Part shown: in pieces, positions 9,637-17,911 of the stretch
Layout: each line of letters opens with the position of its first letter
How positions within the stretch are numbered: the first letter of the stretch is position 1
DNA from: Pseudolysobacter antarcticus
GTDB lineage: Bacteria > Pseudomonadota > Gammaproteobacteria > Xanthomonadales > Rhodanobacteraceae
DNA: 64,000 bases
Direction: 5' to 3'
Assembly (NCBI RefSeq): GCF_004168365.1
Contig: NZ_CP035704.1
Span: 3,906,001-3,970,000 of the forward strand
Made by a program: the position numbers and the translations under genes
The notes under the pieces: model-generated
Told to the model about the DNA's origin: nothing
Seen by the model: only the letters and a program-made list of their open reading frames with translations
Databases searched by the model: none

Positions 9637-10884
9637 ATGAAACCTGCATTTTTATCTTTTTATATAATTACACTTTGTGCTGGCGCGCTTGCAGTGCCGG
9701 GCGCTGCGATGGCGCAAGCGACCAATGCACGTATTGCCGCAGCGGCAACACCGACAACCGCAGCAGCACCCGCGACCACTGCAACACCAGCAGCAAAAAC
9801 CTCTGACGCTGACAGCGCTGCGACCGATCGCACGCAGGCGCAGCGCGAGCTCGAACAGGTGCGCGAGCAGATGCGCGATCTGTCGCGACGCATGGCGGAA
9901 CTGTCGCTCAAGGCCGGCGATGTCGGGCCACGCGCTTACGCCTATCGTTATATCGGTGATCCGGATCGCGCCGTGATCGGCGTGGTGATCGATACCGACA
10001 AACAAGGCGCACGTATCAGCGCGGTCACGCCCGGCGGCCCGGCCGAACACGCCGGAATCAAGGCCGGCGACGTGATTACCACAATCGACGGCAAGGCGCT
10101 TTCCAGCGACGGCGATCGCAGCGAAAAAAATCTTGAGCGCACGCGGGCCGCGCTGGCCAATCTGAAAGTCGGTACGAGCAGCAAACTCAGCCTGCTGCGC
10201 GATGGTAAAAAATCCGAGGTAACGGTCGTTGCGGAACGACGCGAGGCAAAAGACTGGGCGCGGGTGATGGCCGATGCCGCGCTGCGCGGCGAAACGCCGA
10301 AACTGCCGAAGGATTTCGATCTGAATATCCAGGTGGATATCGATCGCGCGATGGCCGAGTCGCAACGCGCAATCGCCGAGGCAAATCGCGTCGGTGCCGA
10401 CTACGCACGCCGCAGCACGGAATACACGCGCCGCAGCGCCGATATCGCGCACGCCACGTCGATGCATTTTTCCTCACCGCTGTGGGGTTTGAACCTCACG
10501 AGTCTGAGTCCGGATCTCGGCAGTTATTTCGGCAGCGACAAGGGTGTGCTGATCGTATCCGCGGACAAAAAACTCGAACCGCTGAAGGCCGGCGATGTGC
10601 TGCTCGCGCTTGGCGGAAAATCGGTCGAACGGCCCGAAGACGTGATGCGCCTGCTGCGCGACCAGCCAAGCGGCAAACAGATCGAGGTACGTGTCTTGCG
10701 CCAGCACAAACCGCAGACCCTGAGCATGCAGACGCCCGAATTCGGCGGCATGTTCAATCCCGAATTCACGCCACCGACGCCTCCAACTCCACCCACCCCG
10801 CCGACGCCTCCCACGCCTCCAACTCCGCCTACCCCGCCGACTCCGCCAACACCACCGGCGCATACGGGATGGATTCTGTCCTGA
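9637..10884 (+). CDS. Exported two-PDZ-domain protein with proline-threonine tail
   Basis: This 415-aa protein starts 9 bp after the anti-sigma gene with GAGGA before the ATG. A signal peptide (about 1-25, ending AAMAQA) is followed by an Ala/Thr-rich linker, then a helical segment (about 65-90, QRELEQVREQMRDLSRRMAE). PDZ 1 spans about 100-190 (VTPGGPAEHAGIKAGDVITT) and PDZ 2 about 275-360 (GVLIVSADKKLEPLKAGDVL). The C-terminus is a run of about ten PPT triplets ending PAHTGWILS. No serine protease domain (DegS/HtrA) is present, so it is a PDZ scaffold and not a protease. With the upstream sigma/anti-sigma pair it may take part in sensing or regulated proteolysis in the periplasm; that is inference. 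Confidence 0.8.
   Translation: MKPAFLSFYIITLCAGALAVPGAAMAQATNARIAAAATPTTAAAPATTATPAAKTSDADSAATDRTQAQRELEQVREQMRDLSRRMAELSLKAGDVGPRAYAYRYIGDPDRAVIGVVIDTDKQGARISAVTPGGPAEHAGIKAGDVITTIDGKALSSDGDRSEKNLERTRAALANLKVGTSSKLSLLRDGKKSEVTVVAERREAKDWARVMADAALRGETPKLPKDFDLNIQVDIDRAMAESQRAIAEANRVGADYARRSTEYTRRSADIAHATSMHFSSPLWGLNLTSLSPDLGSYFGSDKGVLIVSADKKLEPLKAGDVLLALGGKSVERPEDVMRLLRDQPSGKQIEVRVLRQHKPQTLSMQTPEFGGMFNPEFTPPTPPTPPTPPTPPTPPTPPTPPTPPTPPAHTGWILS
10772..10860 (+). repeat. Short tandem repeat coding for (PPT)n
   Basis: A 9-base pattern of the type CCNACNCCN repeats about ten times at the 3' end of the PDZ gene. Third positions vary (c, t, a, g), so the array has not expanded very recently, but its length could still change by slippage without shifting the frame. 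Confidence 0.7.
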
Positions 10885-10890
10885 ACAAAA

Positions 10891-10920
10891 CGCCAGCATT
10901 CATCGGCTGAATTGCTGGCG
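10891..10920 (+). terminator. Inverted repeat just after the PDZ gene, possible terminator
   Basis: CGCCAGCA at 10891-10898 pairs with TGCTGGCG at 10913-10920 and can extend by a few further pairs. It starts 7 bases after the stop codon. No T-run follows, so it may be a Rho-associated or mRNA-stabilising hairpin and not a classic terminator. Confidence 0.4.
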
Positions 10921-10964
10921 CGACACACGTTATTGGCCGACGCGCGGGCCGTGCTAAACTGCGC

Positions 10965-11112
10965 GCACTCCATTGGGGAGTAGCCCCGCGCGGCCGCTGA
11001 ATATCGCCAAGCGCAGCCCGCATCAACATACTTGGCGAACACGCCATGGTGCCGGCGACAGTACTCTGTCGGGCAAGACCTTTGGTTCACATGCGACGTA
11101 CCCGGGCCGGGG
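10965..11112 (+). ncRNA. yybP-ykoY manganese riboswitch
   Basis: The leader contains the hallmark GGGGAGTAGC at 10974-10983, then CATCAACATACTTGG near 11021-11036 and GGCAAGACCTTTGG near 11080-11094. These match remembered conserved parts of the yybP-ykoY (SraF/mntP leader) class. The element precedes a TMEM165/GDT1 gene, one of the standard targets of this Mn(II)-sensing class. Mn(II) binding should increase expression of the exporter. The exact 5' and 3' ends are approximate; the expression platform probably covers 11113-11164 and the ribosome site. Confidence 0.85.
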
Positions 11113-11164
11113 CGGTGGCATGGGAATCATCGTGTCCGCACTGCCCCAGCCCGCCGGAGTTGCC

Positions 11165-11725
11165 ATGCAAGCCCTCGTTGTTTCCGCCCTTGCCGTCGCC
11201 CTCGCCGAAATGGGCGACAAGACGCAATTGCTTTCGTTGATCCTCGCCGCAAAATATCGTCGACCGTGGCCGATCATCGCCGGCATCCTGATCGCTACCT
11301 TGTGCAACCACGCGCTGGCCGGTGCGCTCGGCACTCTGGTCGCGCAATGGCTCACGCCGCAAGTGGTGCGCTGGATCACCGCAATTTCATTCCTGTCGGT
11401 CGCCGCGTGGACGCTGGTGCCGGACAAGATCGATGAGAAAGACGCCGCGCGCGGCACCGGGCACAGCGTTTTCATCGCCACTGTGATCAGTTTTTTCATC
11501 GCCGAAATGGGCGACAAGACGCAGATCGCGACGATCGTGCTGGCCGCCGAATATCACCCACTGTGGCAAGTCGTGGTCGGCTCAACGCTCGGCATGCTCG
11601 CGGCCAACGTGCCGGTGGTTTTGCTCGGCGCACGGTTCGCGGAAAAAATTCCATTGCGTGCGGCGCGCATCGTCACCGCATTGCTCTACGCCGGCCTCGG
11701 TTTGTGGATTGCCTTCAGCGGCTGA
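11165..11725 (+). CDS. TMEM165/GDT1 (UPF0016) family manganese exporter
   Basis: The 186-aa membrane protein carries the two diagnostic repeats EMGDKTQLLSLILAAKYRRP (about 15-34) and EMGDKTQIATIVLAAEYHPL (about 114-133), each within a three-helix half, for about six membrane helices in total. The acidic residues of the EMGDKT motifs bind the transported cation; bacterial members export Mn(II) (MneA-type). I chose the ATG at 11165 because CGGAG lies before it and the protein then starts directly with the first helix; the frame is open from 10973 only through the riboswitch. Regulation by the upstream manganese riboswitch supports the function. Confidence 0.92.
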   Translation: MQALVVSALAVALAEMGDKTQLLSLILAAKYRRPWPIIAGILIATLCNHALAGALGTLVAQWLTPQVVRWITAISFLSVAAWTLVPDKIDEKDAARGTGHSVFIATVISFFIAEMGDKTQIATIVLAAEYHPLWQVVVGSTLGMLAANVPVVLLGARFAEKIPLRAARIVTALLYAGLGLWIAFSG

Positions 11726-11851
11726 TCGAAGCTCCGCCGGTCGGCACGCCATAGCGGCATTTCTTCATCGGCTGCTATGCGGCTATGCGCCTTGCGCGTG
11801 CGCGTCGGCATCGACTACGCTGCGGTGATAACACCAGTCTTCCGATCATCG

Positions 11852-11891
11852 CGGATCGGGCCATCGTCCATTCACCGGCGGGCCCGATCCG
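11852..11891 (+). terminator. Perfect 11-bp inverted repeat after the TMEM165 gene
   Basis: CGGATCGGGCC (11852-11862) pairs with GGCCCGATCCG (11881-11891) across an 18-nt loop, followed by GAGTTTTCGGTTT. It lies 126 bp after the exporter gene and 110 bp before the next gene. It could be a weak terminator or an operator; a loop of 18 nt is long for a classic terminator. I see no coding sequence in 11726-12000. Confidence 0.4.
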
Positions 11892-12000
11892 GAGTTTTCG
11901 GTTTCATCGCAAGCAACGCGGCAGCGCCGTGTGGGGGAGTAAATCGCGTGCAGGATATTCTCGGAAACATGCCGATCAGAACAACACGCGGAGCCGCCGC

Positions 12001-13275
12001 ATGAGCATCAAACTGCGTCTGATTCTGATGAACTTCCTGCAGTTTTTCGTGTGGGGATCGTGGCTGCTGACGATCGGCGCGTACTGGTTCCAGAACCGGC
12101 ATTGGTCGGGCACGTCGTTTGGCGCAATCTTCTCGACGATGGGCATCGCCTCGCTGTTCATGCCGTCGATCACCGGCATCATCGCCGACAAGTGGATCAG
12201 CGCCGAGAAGCTGTATGGCCTGCTGCACATCGGCGGCGCGATCGTCCTGTTCACGCTGCCGATGGCGGAAAGTCCGACCACGATGTTCTGGATCATGCTG
12301 CTGAACATGATCTTCTACATGCCGACCATCGCGCTCGCGATTTCGGTGGCGTACAACGCACTCAAAGATGATGGCCGCGACGTCGTGCGCGATTATCCGC
12401 CAATCCGCGTGTGGGGCACGATCGGTTTTATCGTCGCGTTGTGGACGGTAAGTTTGCTGCACCTCGAAACTTCGGCCGCTCAGTTCTACGTCGCCTCCGC
12501 CGCCTCATTGCTGCTCGGGTTATACGCCTTCACCTTGCCGAAATGTCCACCGAAACTCGGCAAAACGCAAAGCCGCCTGCTGATCGACCGGCTTGGCTTG
12601 ACCTCGTTCACGCTATTGAAAAATCCGAACATGGCGGTGTTCTTTTTCTTCGCCATGCTGCTCGGCGCAGCGCTGCAATTGACCAATGCCTACGGCGATA
12701 CGTTCCTGCACGACTTCGCCACGCAGCCGCAATATCAAGGCACGATCGCGGTGCGTTACCCGGCGATCATCATGTCGATTTCGCAGATATCCGAAACGCT
12801 GTTCATTCTCGCGATTCCGTTTTTCCTGCGCCGTTTCGGCATCAAGACGGTGATGGTGATCAGCATGCTCGCGTGGTTCCTGCGCTTCGGCCTGCTCGCT
12901 TACGGCAACCCGGGCGGCGGACTGTGGATGATCGTGCTGTCGTGCATCGTGTACGGCATGGCCTTCGATTTTTTCAACATCTCCGGTTCGCTGTTTGTTG
13001 AAACCCAGAGCGATCCAAAAATCCGCGCGAGTGCGCAAGGTCTGTTCATGGTGATGACCAACGGCATCGGCGCAGTGCTCGGCAGTTCGCTCAGCGGCAT
13101 CATCATCGATCGCTATTTCACCCTCGCCGATCAGAGCAAGGACTGGCACGGCATCTGGCTGACGTTTGCGATCTACGCGCTGGTGATGGCGGTATTGTTC
13201 GTGCCGCTGTTCAAACATCGGCATGATCCAGCGGCGATGCGCAGCTTGCATGCCGACAATCGTCTCGGCGCCTGA
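12001..13275 (+). CDS. Nucleoside:H+ symporter family (NupG/XapB-like) permease
   Basis: This 424-aa major-facilitator protein has about 12 membrane helices and family text of the nucleoside:H+ symporters: an N-terminal LRLILMNFLQFFVWGSWLLT, then MGIASLFMPSITGIIADKW and YPPIRVWGTIGFIVALW. The ATG at 12001 has GGAG about 8 bases upstream, while the frame extends uselessly upstream to 11785. The gene is followed after 21 bp by a PfkB-type kinase gene, which suggests uptake then phosphorylation of a nucleoside or sugar. The substrate cannot be set from sequence alone. Confidence 0.88.
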   Translation: MSIKLRLILMNFLQFFVWGSWLLTIGAYWFQNRHWSGTSFGAIFSTMGIASLFMPSITGIIADKWISAEKLYGLLHIGGAIVLFTLPMAESPTTMFWIMLLNMIFYMPTIALAISVAYNALKDDGRDVVRDYPPIRVWGTIGFIVALWTVSLLHLETSAAQFYVASAASLLLGLYAFTLPKCPPKLGKTQSRLLIDRLGLTSFTLLKNPNMAVFFFFAMLLGAALQLTNAYGDTFLHDFATQPQYQGTIAVRYPAIIMSISQISETLFILAIPFFLRRFGIKTVMVISMLAWFLRFGLLAYGNPGGGLWMIVLSCIVYGMAFDFFNISGSLFVETQSDPKIRASAQGLFMVMTNGIGAVLGSSLSGIIIDRYFTLADQSKDWHGIWLTFAIYALVMAVLFVPLFKHRHDPAAMRSLHADNRLGA

Positions 13276-13296
13276 GCGTTGCGCGCAGCTGTGGAG

Positions 13297-14265
13297 ATGC
13301 CCGCGCAAGTCATCGTGGTCGGCAGTTATGTGCAGGATCAAACCTGGTTGGTCGAACGTTTTCCGCAGGTCGGCGAAACCTTGCGCGCGCACGGTTTCAA
13401 CACCGGCCCGGGCGGCAAGGGTTTTAACCAGGCCATCGCTTGCACGCGACAAGGCGCGGCAGTAACTTTCATCGGAGCGATCGGCAACGATGCGCTCGGC
13501 GGCATCGCGCAACACATCGCCAAGAATGAAAACCTGCCGTGTCGCTGGCAGATTCGCAACGATCAACCAACCGCCGCCGCCGGCATCACGGTGAATGCGC
13601 GCGGTGAAAACCAGATCGCGATCAGCCTTGGCGCGAACGAACATCTCGATGCGGATTTTGTGCGCGCGCAGGCCGACATATTCGCCAGCGCACGCGTGCT
13701 TTTGTTGCAGATGGAAAACAATCTTGACGCGCTCGCTGCGGCGCTCGATCTCTGTACACAGCACGGTTTGCTGCGCGTGTGGAATCCGGCGCCAGTGCAT
13801 GCCGATCTGGATCTCGCGCTGCTGCGTCGCGCCGATATCATCACGCCGAACGAAACCGAATTCGCCCTGCTGCTGCAACGCTTCGGCAATACCAAGATCG
13901 ATCCGGCAAACCTCGCCCAACAAAACGATGCCACGCTGCACGCGCTCGCGCGCCAGCTCGGTATCGCCACCGTCGTGATCACGCTGGGCGCACACGGCAG
14001 TTTTGTTTCGCATGGCGAAAACCAACGCGGCGACAGCGATGCTTGTTATCGCATCGCGCCGGAATCGGTACACGCGATCGATACCACCGGTGCAGGTGAT
14101 GCGTTCAGCGGCGCGCTGGTCGCGGCACTCGTGCTTTTTCGCGAGCGTCCATTTCGCGATGCGATACGACATGCCAATCGTGTCGCCGCGCTGTCTACCG
14201 AAATCGTCGGCGCCGCGCCCGCGATGCCGAACTATGCTGCGGTAATCGCGCGTTTTGGCGAATAG
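13297..14265 (+). CDS. PfkB-family carbohydrate/nucleoside kinase (ribokinase-like)
   Basis: The 322-aa kinase shows the N-terminal PfkB signature region (NTGPGGKGFNQAIACTRQGA) and the C-terminal signature with the catalytic aspartate (DTTGAGDAFSGAL). Length and layout fit ribokinase and related enzymes. It phosphorylates a sugar or nucleoside hydroxyl with ATP. The ATG at 13297 is my choice; a TTG at 13279 would add six residues. It follows the nucleoside permease gene by 21 bp, so inosine/guanosine or ribose are reasonable substrates, but this is inferred from context. Confidence 0.88.
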   Translation: MPAQVIVVGSYVQDQTWLVERFPQVGETLRAHGFNTGPGGKGFNQAIACTRQGAAVTFIGAIGNDALGGIAQHIAKNENLPCRWQIRNDQPTAAAGITVNARGENQIAISLGANEHLDADFVRAQADIFASARVLLLQMENNLDALAAALDLCTQHGLLRVWNPAPVHADLDLALLRRADIITPNETEFALLLQRFGNTKIDPANLAQQNDATLHALARQLGIATVVITLGAHGSFVSHGENQRGDSDACYRIAPESVHAIDTTGAGDAFSGALVAALVLFRERPFRDAIRHANRVAALSTEIVGAAPAMPNYAAVIARFGE

Positions 14266-14481
14266 GATTTTTTTCCTGCGCCGCCGAGCTTGAGTTCAAT
14301 GGGTTTCTCTACCCGAAAAATGCACCCTGATCGGTCGCATTCGTAATTCACCATCACGGCCAATTTCACCGAACAATCATTTCCCGATGCGATAATCCAC
14401 GGTGGATGTTTCGCCGTGTTTGCTGCAGAGGGTCGCCGAGCTACGCGTCGGCCAATTCGCAGCAAGCGACAAAAACGCTTT

Positions 14482-14495
14482 CGGGTTCGAACCCG
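14482..14495. promoter_or_regulatory. Perfect 14-bp palindrome upstream of the CadC-like regulator
   Basis: CGGGTTCGAACCCG is a perfect palindrome 19 bp before the regulator start codon at 14515. It resembles a tRNA T-arm, but no matching acceptor or anticodon arms exist. It may be an operator for autoregulation. The rest of 14266-14514 holds no gene that I can support. Confidence 0.3.
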
Positions 14496-14514
14496 TGTAT
14501 GGTTTGATTCACGC

Positions 14515-16383
14515 ATGTCTACACTGATTCAGTTTCCGATTCCGCACGAACACATTGCCGGCTATCGCTTCGGTCAAGCCGAATTGCTGCTGGCTTCCGA
14601 GCGCTTGCTCGTGGCTGGCAATGAAGTTGCGTTATCACCGATGGCCTACAAGTTTCTGCTCGGATTGTGTCGGGCGCGCGGTGCGTTGCTCACGCGCAAC
14701 GACGCATTCGATTTGCTCTGGCCCGGCGGCGGCAGCGGCAGCGATGAAGCGCTCGCGCAAATTGTATTGAAGGTTCGCCAGGCACTGGCGAGCGAAGGTC
14801 GTGCGATCGCCACCGTACGTGGTCGTGGTTTTCGCATCGAATTGCCGATCGAAACCGTGTCGCTCAAACCGTTGAGCGCGGTAACCGATGATCTGCATTT
14901 CGTCGATATCTCGCCCACGAATGCAGCCACCGAGCTTGCGCCGCCCGCGTCACCAATGGCAGAGGCATTGCCCGATGATCTGGCGCCCACGGCGAAAAAA
15001 TCATTGCTTTCCCGGCCACAACTGATTCTTGCCGGTGCGCTGGCAGTGCTCGCATTGATTATCGCCATGCAATTTTTCGCCACACCGAATCTGGATCTGG
15101 ACGGCTACGCCATCGATGTAAAAGTTTTCGGCCCGATCAGTGCGCAAGGTACAAAAACCCTCGCAACCTCTTTGACCCGGGACGACGAAGGCGATCGCAC
15201 GTCAGCGCGACAGTTGCTGCAGAGCATGGCAGACAGTGAACCACATAGCGCTGCGCCTGCGTTTTTCATGACGCTGTGGCTGAGTGGCAACAAGGAGGAA
15301 CTTCAACACTGGCGGCAGATGTTGAAAGAGCGGCTCCCGCAGGATGCACCGGCCTACGTGCAACTGTTGTCGCGCTGGGTGAGTTCGGCGGGCGATACGG
15401 CCGGTGTCGAAAACGAGCTTCTGAGCGCAGCGCTCAAGCTGCAGCCGTCGGCGTGGCGCTTGCACTTGGCACGTGCTCATGTCTCGCTGCGCTTGTTCCG
15501 CTTCGACACGGCGCTGGCCGATTTGCGGCTGATTCCGGTCGCCAGACTCTCGCCACGCTATGCCATGTTCGTGATGAGTGACCGTGCCTCGCTCGGCGAC
15601 GCCGAGAAGATGCAAGCCGAATTGCCACAACTGATACACCGCGCGCCCGTGCTGGCGGAATACGTGCGTGGGCGGATCGCGCTGGCGCAAGGACATTGGC
15701 AAGAAGCACAAATCGCTTTCGAGGCCACCGCGCAACATGCCGAACAGGAAACCTTGATCGGTGCGATAAGTAACTCATGGTTATATGCCGCCATCGCCGC
15801 TGGCGCTCAGCAACATTGGCAAGAGATGCAACACGATGCCGAACAGGCACGGCGTATCGGTACCGAACACAAACTCAATTTGCTCGTTGCCGATGCCGAA
15901 GTAGTGATCGGTTATTCGCAATATCGGCGCGAACTCAACGATCAAGGCGACGCGAGTTGGGATCGCGCCGATATCGCCATCGACGAGGATTCTGAATTTG
16001 CAGTACGCCTGTGGTTGCAACGCACACGCTTGCAGCCTAAGTGGGCGCTGGCGCACGCCATGCCGGAGCTGACCGGCACAGCGCTACCCGCCGGCCTGAG
16101 TGCGCTCGTCAGCGCGCGTCAGGCATGGCTGCGATGCGATGCGGAAGCGGCCAAACACGCGCTGATCGCGGCAGAAAGCGCTGGCCTCGACACCAGTTAT
16201 TTCGCCGATGAAATCGACTTGCTGCGGCAGGATCTCGGTCTCGCGCGAAATGCCGTCGCGGCAGCACCGCAACTGCCTTATCCATCCTTGGCGCGCTGGA
16301 TCACGTTCTGGGAAAGCGCACGCGCCGTCGGCGCACGTGCCTGCGCCGCGAGCACGACAACAACGCCGATTTCTGCACATTGA
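14515..16383 (+). CDS. CadC/ToxR-like membrane transcription regulator with TPR-like domain
   Basis: This 622-aa protein begins with an OmpR/PhoB-type winged-helix DNA-binding domain (about 13-112: VALSPMAYKFLLGLCRARGA, ALAQIVLKVRQAL, TVRGRGFRIELP). A flexible linker, one membrane helix (about 167-187, LILAGALAVLALIIAMQFF) and a roughly 430-residue periplasmic part follow. That part is built of helical pairs with TPR character (ASWDRADIAIDED, YVRGRIALAQGHWQEAQIAF). CadC-like proteins bind DNA from the membrane and are tuned by the outer domain. The start at 14515 is chosen because the upstream extension is basic and unlike the family. The target is unknown; it is convergent with the delta-60 gene, leaving only 16 bp between their ends. 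Confidence 0.85.
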   Translation: MSTLIQFPIPHEHIAGYRFGQAELLLASERLLVAGNEVALSPMAYKFLLGLCRARGALLTRNDAFDLLWPGGGSGSDEALAQIVLKVRQALASEGRAIATVRGRGFRIELPIETVSLKPLSAVTDDLHFVDISPTNAATELAPPASPMAEALPDDLAPTAKKSLLSRPQLILAGALAVLALIIAMQFFATPNLDLDGYAIDVKVFGPISAQGTKTLATSLTRDDEGDRTSARQLLQSMADSEPHSAAPAFFMTLWLSGNKEELQHWRQMLKERLPQDAPAYVQLLSRWVSSAGDTAGVENELLSAALKLQPSAWRLHLARAHVSLRLFRFDTALADLRLIPVARLSPRYAMFVMSDRASLGDAEKMQAELPQLIHRAPVLAEYVRGRIALAQGHWQEAQIAFEATAQHAEQETLIGAISNSWLYAAIAAGAQQHWQEMQHDAEQARRIGTEHKLNLLVADAEVVIGYSQYRRELNDQGDASWDRADIAIDEDSEFAVRLWLQRTRLQPKWALAHAMPELTGTALPAGLSALVSARQAWLRCDAEAAKHALIAAESAGLDTSYFADEIDLLRQDLGLARNAVAAAPQLPYPSLARWITFWESARAVGARACAASTTTTPISAH

Positions 16384-16399
16384 ATTTCGCGCGAACGCG

Positions 16400-17737
16400 T
16401 TATTCGAATCCGTGCGAAAAAATATAGTCGTGGCGATTGATCACGAACTCGCTGACGCCACTCGCGATGCGCTGCCCAACCACTACCGGACGTCCCTTGC
16501 CGTCGAGCACCAGCGCTGACGCACTCGCGTAATTTCCGAACACTTCGGTTTCATAACCGTTCGGCGCGAAGGCCGTGTCCAGCGTGCCATTGGCGTTGTA
16601 GTGCGCGAGGACCAGAACGTTCTGCGTGTTCTTGCACGTGCCGCTGACAAATGCACGCCCGAGGGCATCGAGCTTGATGCCCGAGGCGCTCGCTTCGGTA
16701 CATCCGCTGAGTGGCGGGCTGGCGACACCGCCGCTGCCGAAACTCGTATCGAGCGCACCAGCGCTGGTGAATCGCGCCAAGGTCATGAGCGAAGAGGTTG
16801 CACCGGTCGGCAAGGCGAAGCCGGCAAGGATCGGGCGATTTGACGCATCCACCGCTACCGCATTTGCCGCGCCGCCATTGGCGAATCCCACCACTGCGAT
16901 ATTGCCGCTGTTGAAGCTCGGATCAGGCGCACCGGAGGCGAGTAATCGGGTGACCGCGAACGCGCCGCTCGGATAGGCCAAACTCGCGATCGAACCTGCG
17001 ACGACGATCGCCCCGTTGCCATCCATCGTGATCGCCGCAGCCTGGGCTGTGCCACCGCTGGTTTCGGCAACACCCGCGTAACCGGCAAAACCGAACGTGC
17101 TGTCGGCCACACCGGATGGCGAATAACGCACCACGGTGAAAACCGGATTGCCGGTAAGGTAACTACTGCTGTAACCGGCGACCAGAAAATTGCCGGCAGC
17201 ATCCTTGGTCATCGCCTTGGCGAAAGCATCGTCCGGGCCGACCCGCGTGATCAGTTTTCCCGATGTGCCGAAACTTGTATCAATCGCACCGCCACTGGTG
17301 AACCGCGCGAGGCAGAACGTATGGTTCTGCGGCATCATCGGAGTGGTGCAATCGCCGGCCACGACAATGCTGTCGTTGGTACCGATCTGTACGGCATAAC
17401 CATTCGTATTGCCGATGCCGACCGCCACATAGGCGATACCGGTGCTGTTGAACGTGAGATCTTCGTAACCGATTGAGGTCGGAAAATCATCGCCGTGATA
17501 ACGCACCAGCGAAAACTGGGCGTTGCCGCCCGCGCTCGGTGTGGAATATCCCGCGACTACCATCCGGCCAAGACTATCCATCGCCACCGCGTTGACGATG
17601 GCATCGCCGGTGCCGACGTGGGTGACGGTGTAACCGCCGGGTGGATTCCACAGCGGATCCAGATCGGAGCCGGCGTTTGCGGCCGCGCTCAAGATCATCG
17701 GCGCAAAAATTGAAATCAAAACTCGTGACATCGTCAT
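16400..17737 (-). CDS. Exported delta-60 repeat protein with C-terminal IFxxGFE motif
   Basis: The 445-aa protein has a signal peptide (about 3-24, ending SAAANA), starting at the ATG at 17737, which is preceded by GGGA. Its body is a series of delta-60 repeats of about 55 residues with the pattern FxLARFxxxGxxDxSFGxxG, for example LARFTSGGAIDTSFGTSGKL and LARFTSAGALDTSFGSGGV. Such repeats form beta-propeller-like blades and are common in exported proteins of unknown role. It ends in DYIFSHGFE. That short terminal motif recurs in several other exported proteins in this window and may be a sorting or processing signal. No enzyme motif is visible. Confidence 0.8.
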   Translation of the reverse strand: MTMSRVLISIFAPMILSAAANAGSDLDPLWNPPGGYTVTHVGTGDAIVNAVAMDSLGRMVVAGYSTPSAGGNAQFSLVRYHGDDFPTSIGYEDLTFNSTGIAYVAVGIGNTNGYAVQIGTNDSIVVAGDCTTPMMPQNHTFCLARFTSGGAIDTSFGTSGKLITRVGPDDAFAKAMTKDAAGNFLVAGYSSSYLTGNPVFTVVRYSPSGVADSTFGFAGYAGVAETSGGTAQAAAITMDGNGAIVVAGSIASLAYPSGAFAVTRLLASGAPDPSFNSGNIAVVGFANGGAANAVAVDASNRPILAGFALPTGATSSLMTLARFTSAGALDTSFGSGGVASPPLSGCTEASASGIKLDALGRAFVSGTCKNTQNVLVLAHYNANGTLDTAFAPNGYETEVFGNYASASALVLDGKGRPVVVGQRIASGVSEFVINRHDYIFSHGFE

Positions 17738-17911
17738 GGCTGTCCCTTGGTCAACGCGGCGAAAAGAAGGTGTGATCGGAAAGGTAGTCATTCCTGCCGC
17801 GAGAAACTTGAGCGCTGCATGAGCATTGCATGAGCATCTTGAATTTCCCCGCAAGTTCAGCGGCTTGTGCTCGACATGCACGTGCGCACGGCATCACGCT
17901 AAACTGTAGTC

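Noticed and set aside
11925-11960. Second yybP-ykoY motif (GGGGGAGTAAATC) before the permease gene
   Set aside because: Only the first block is similar; the later conserved blocks are missing.
12613-14172. 519-aa minus-strand frame across the permease and kinase genes
   Set aside because: Spans two well-identified plus-strand genes and has shadow-type composition.
14416-14514. Possible tRNA because of GGGTTCGAACCC
   Set aside because: No acceptor, D or anticodon arms can be drawn around this T-arm-like palindrome.
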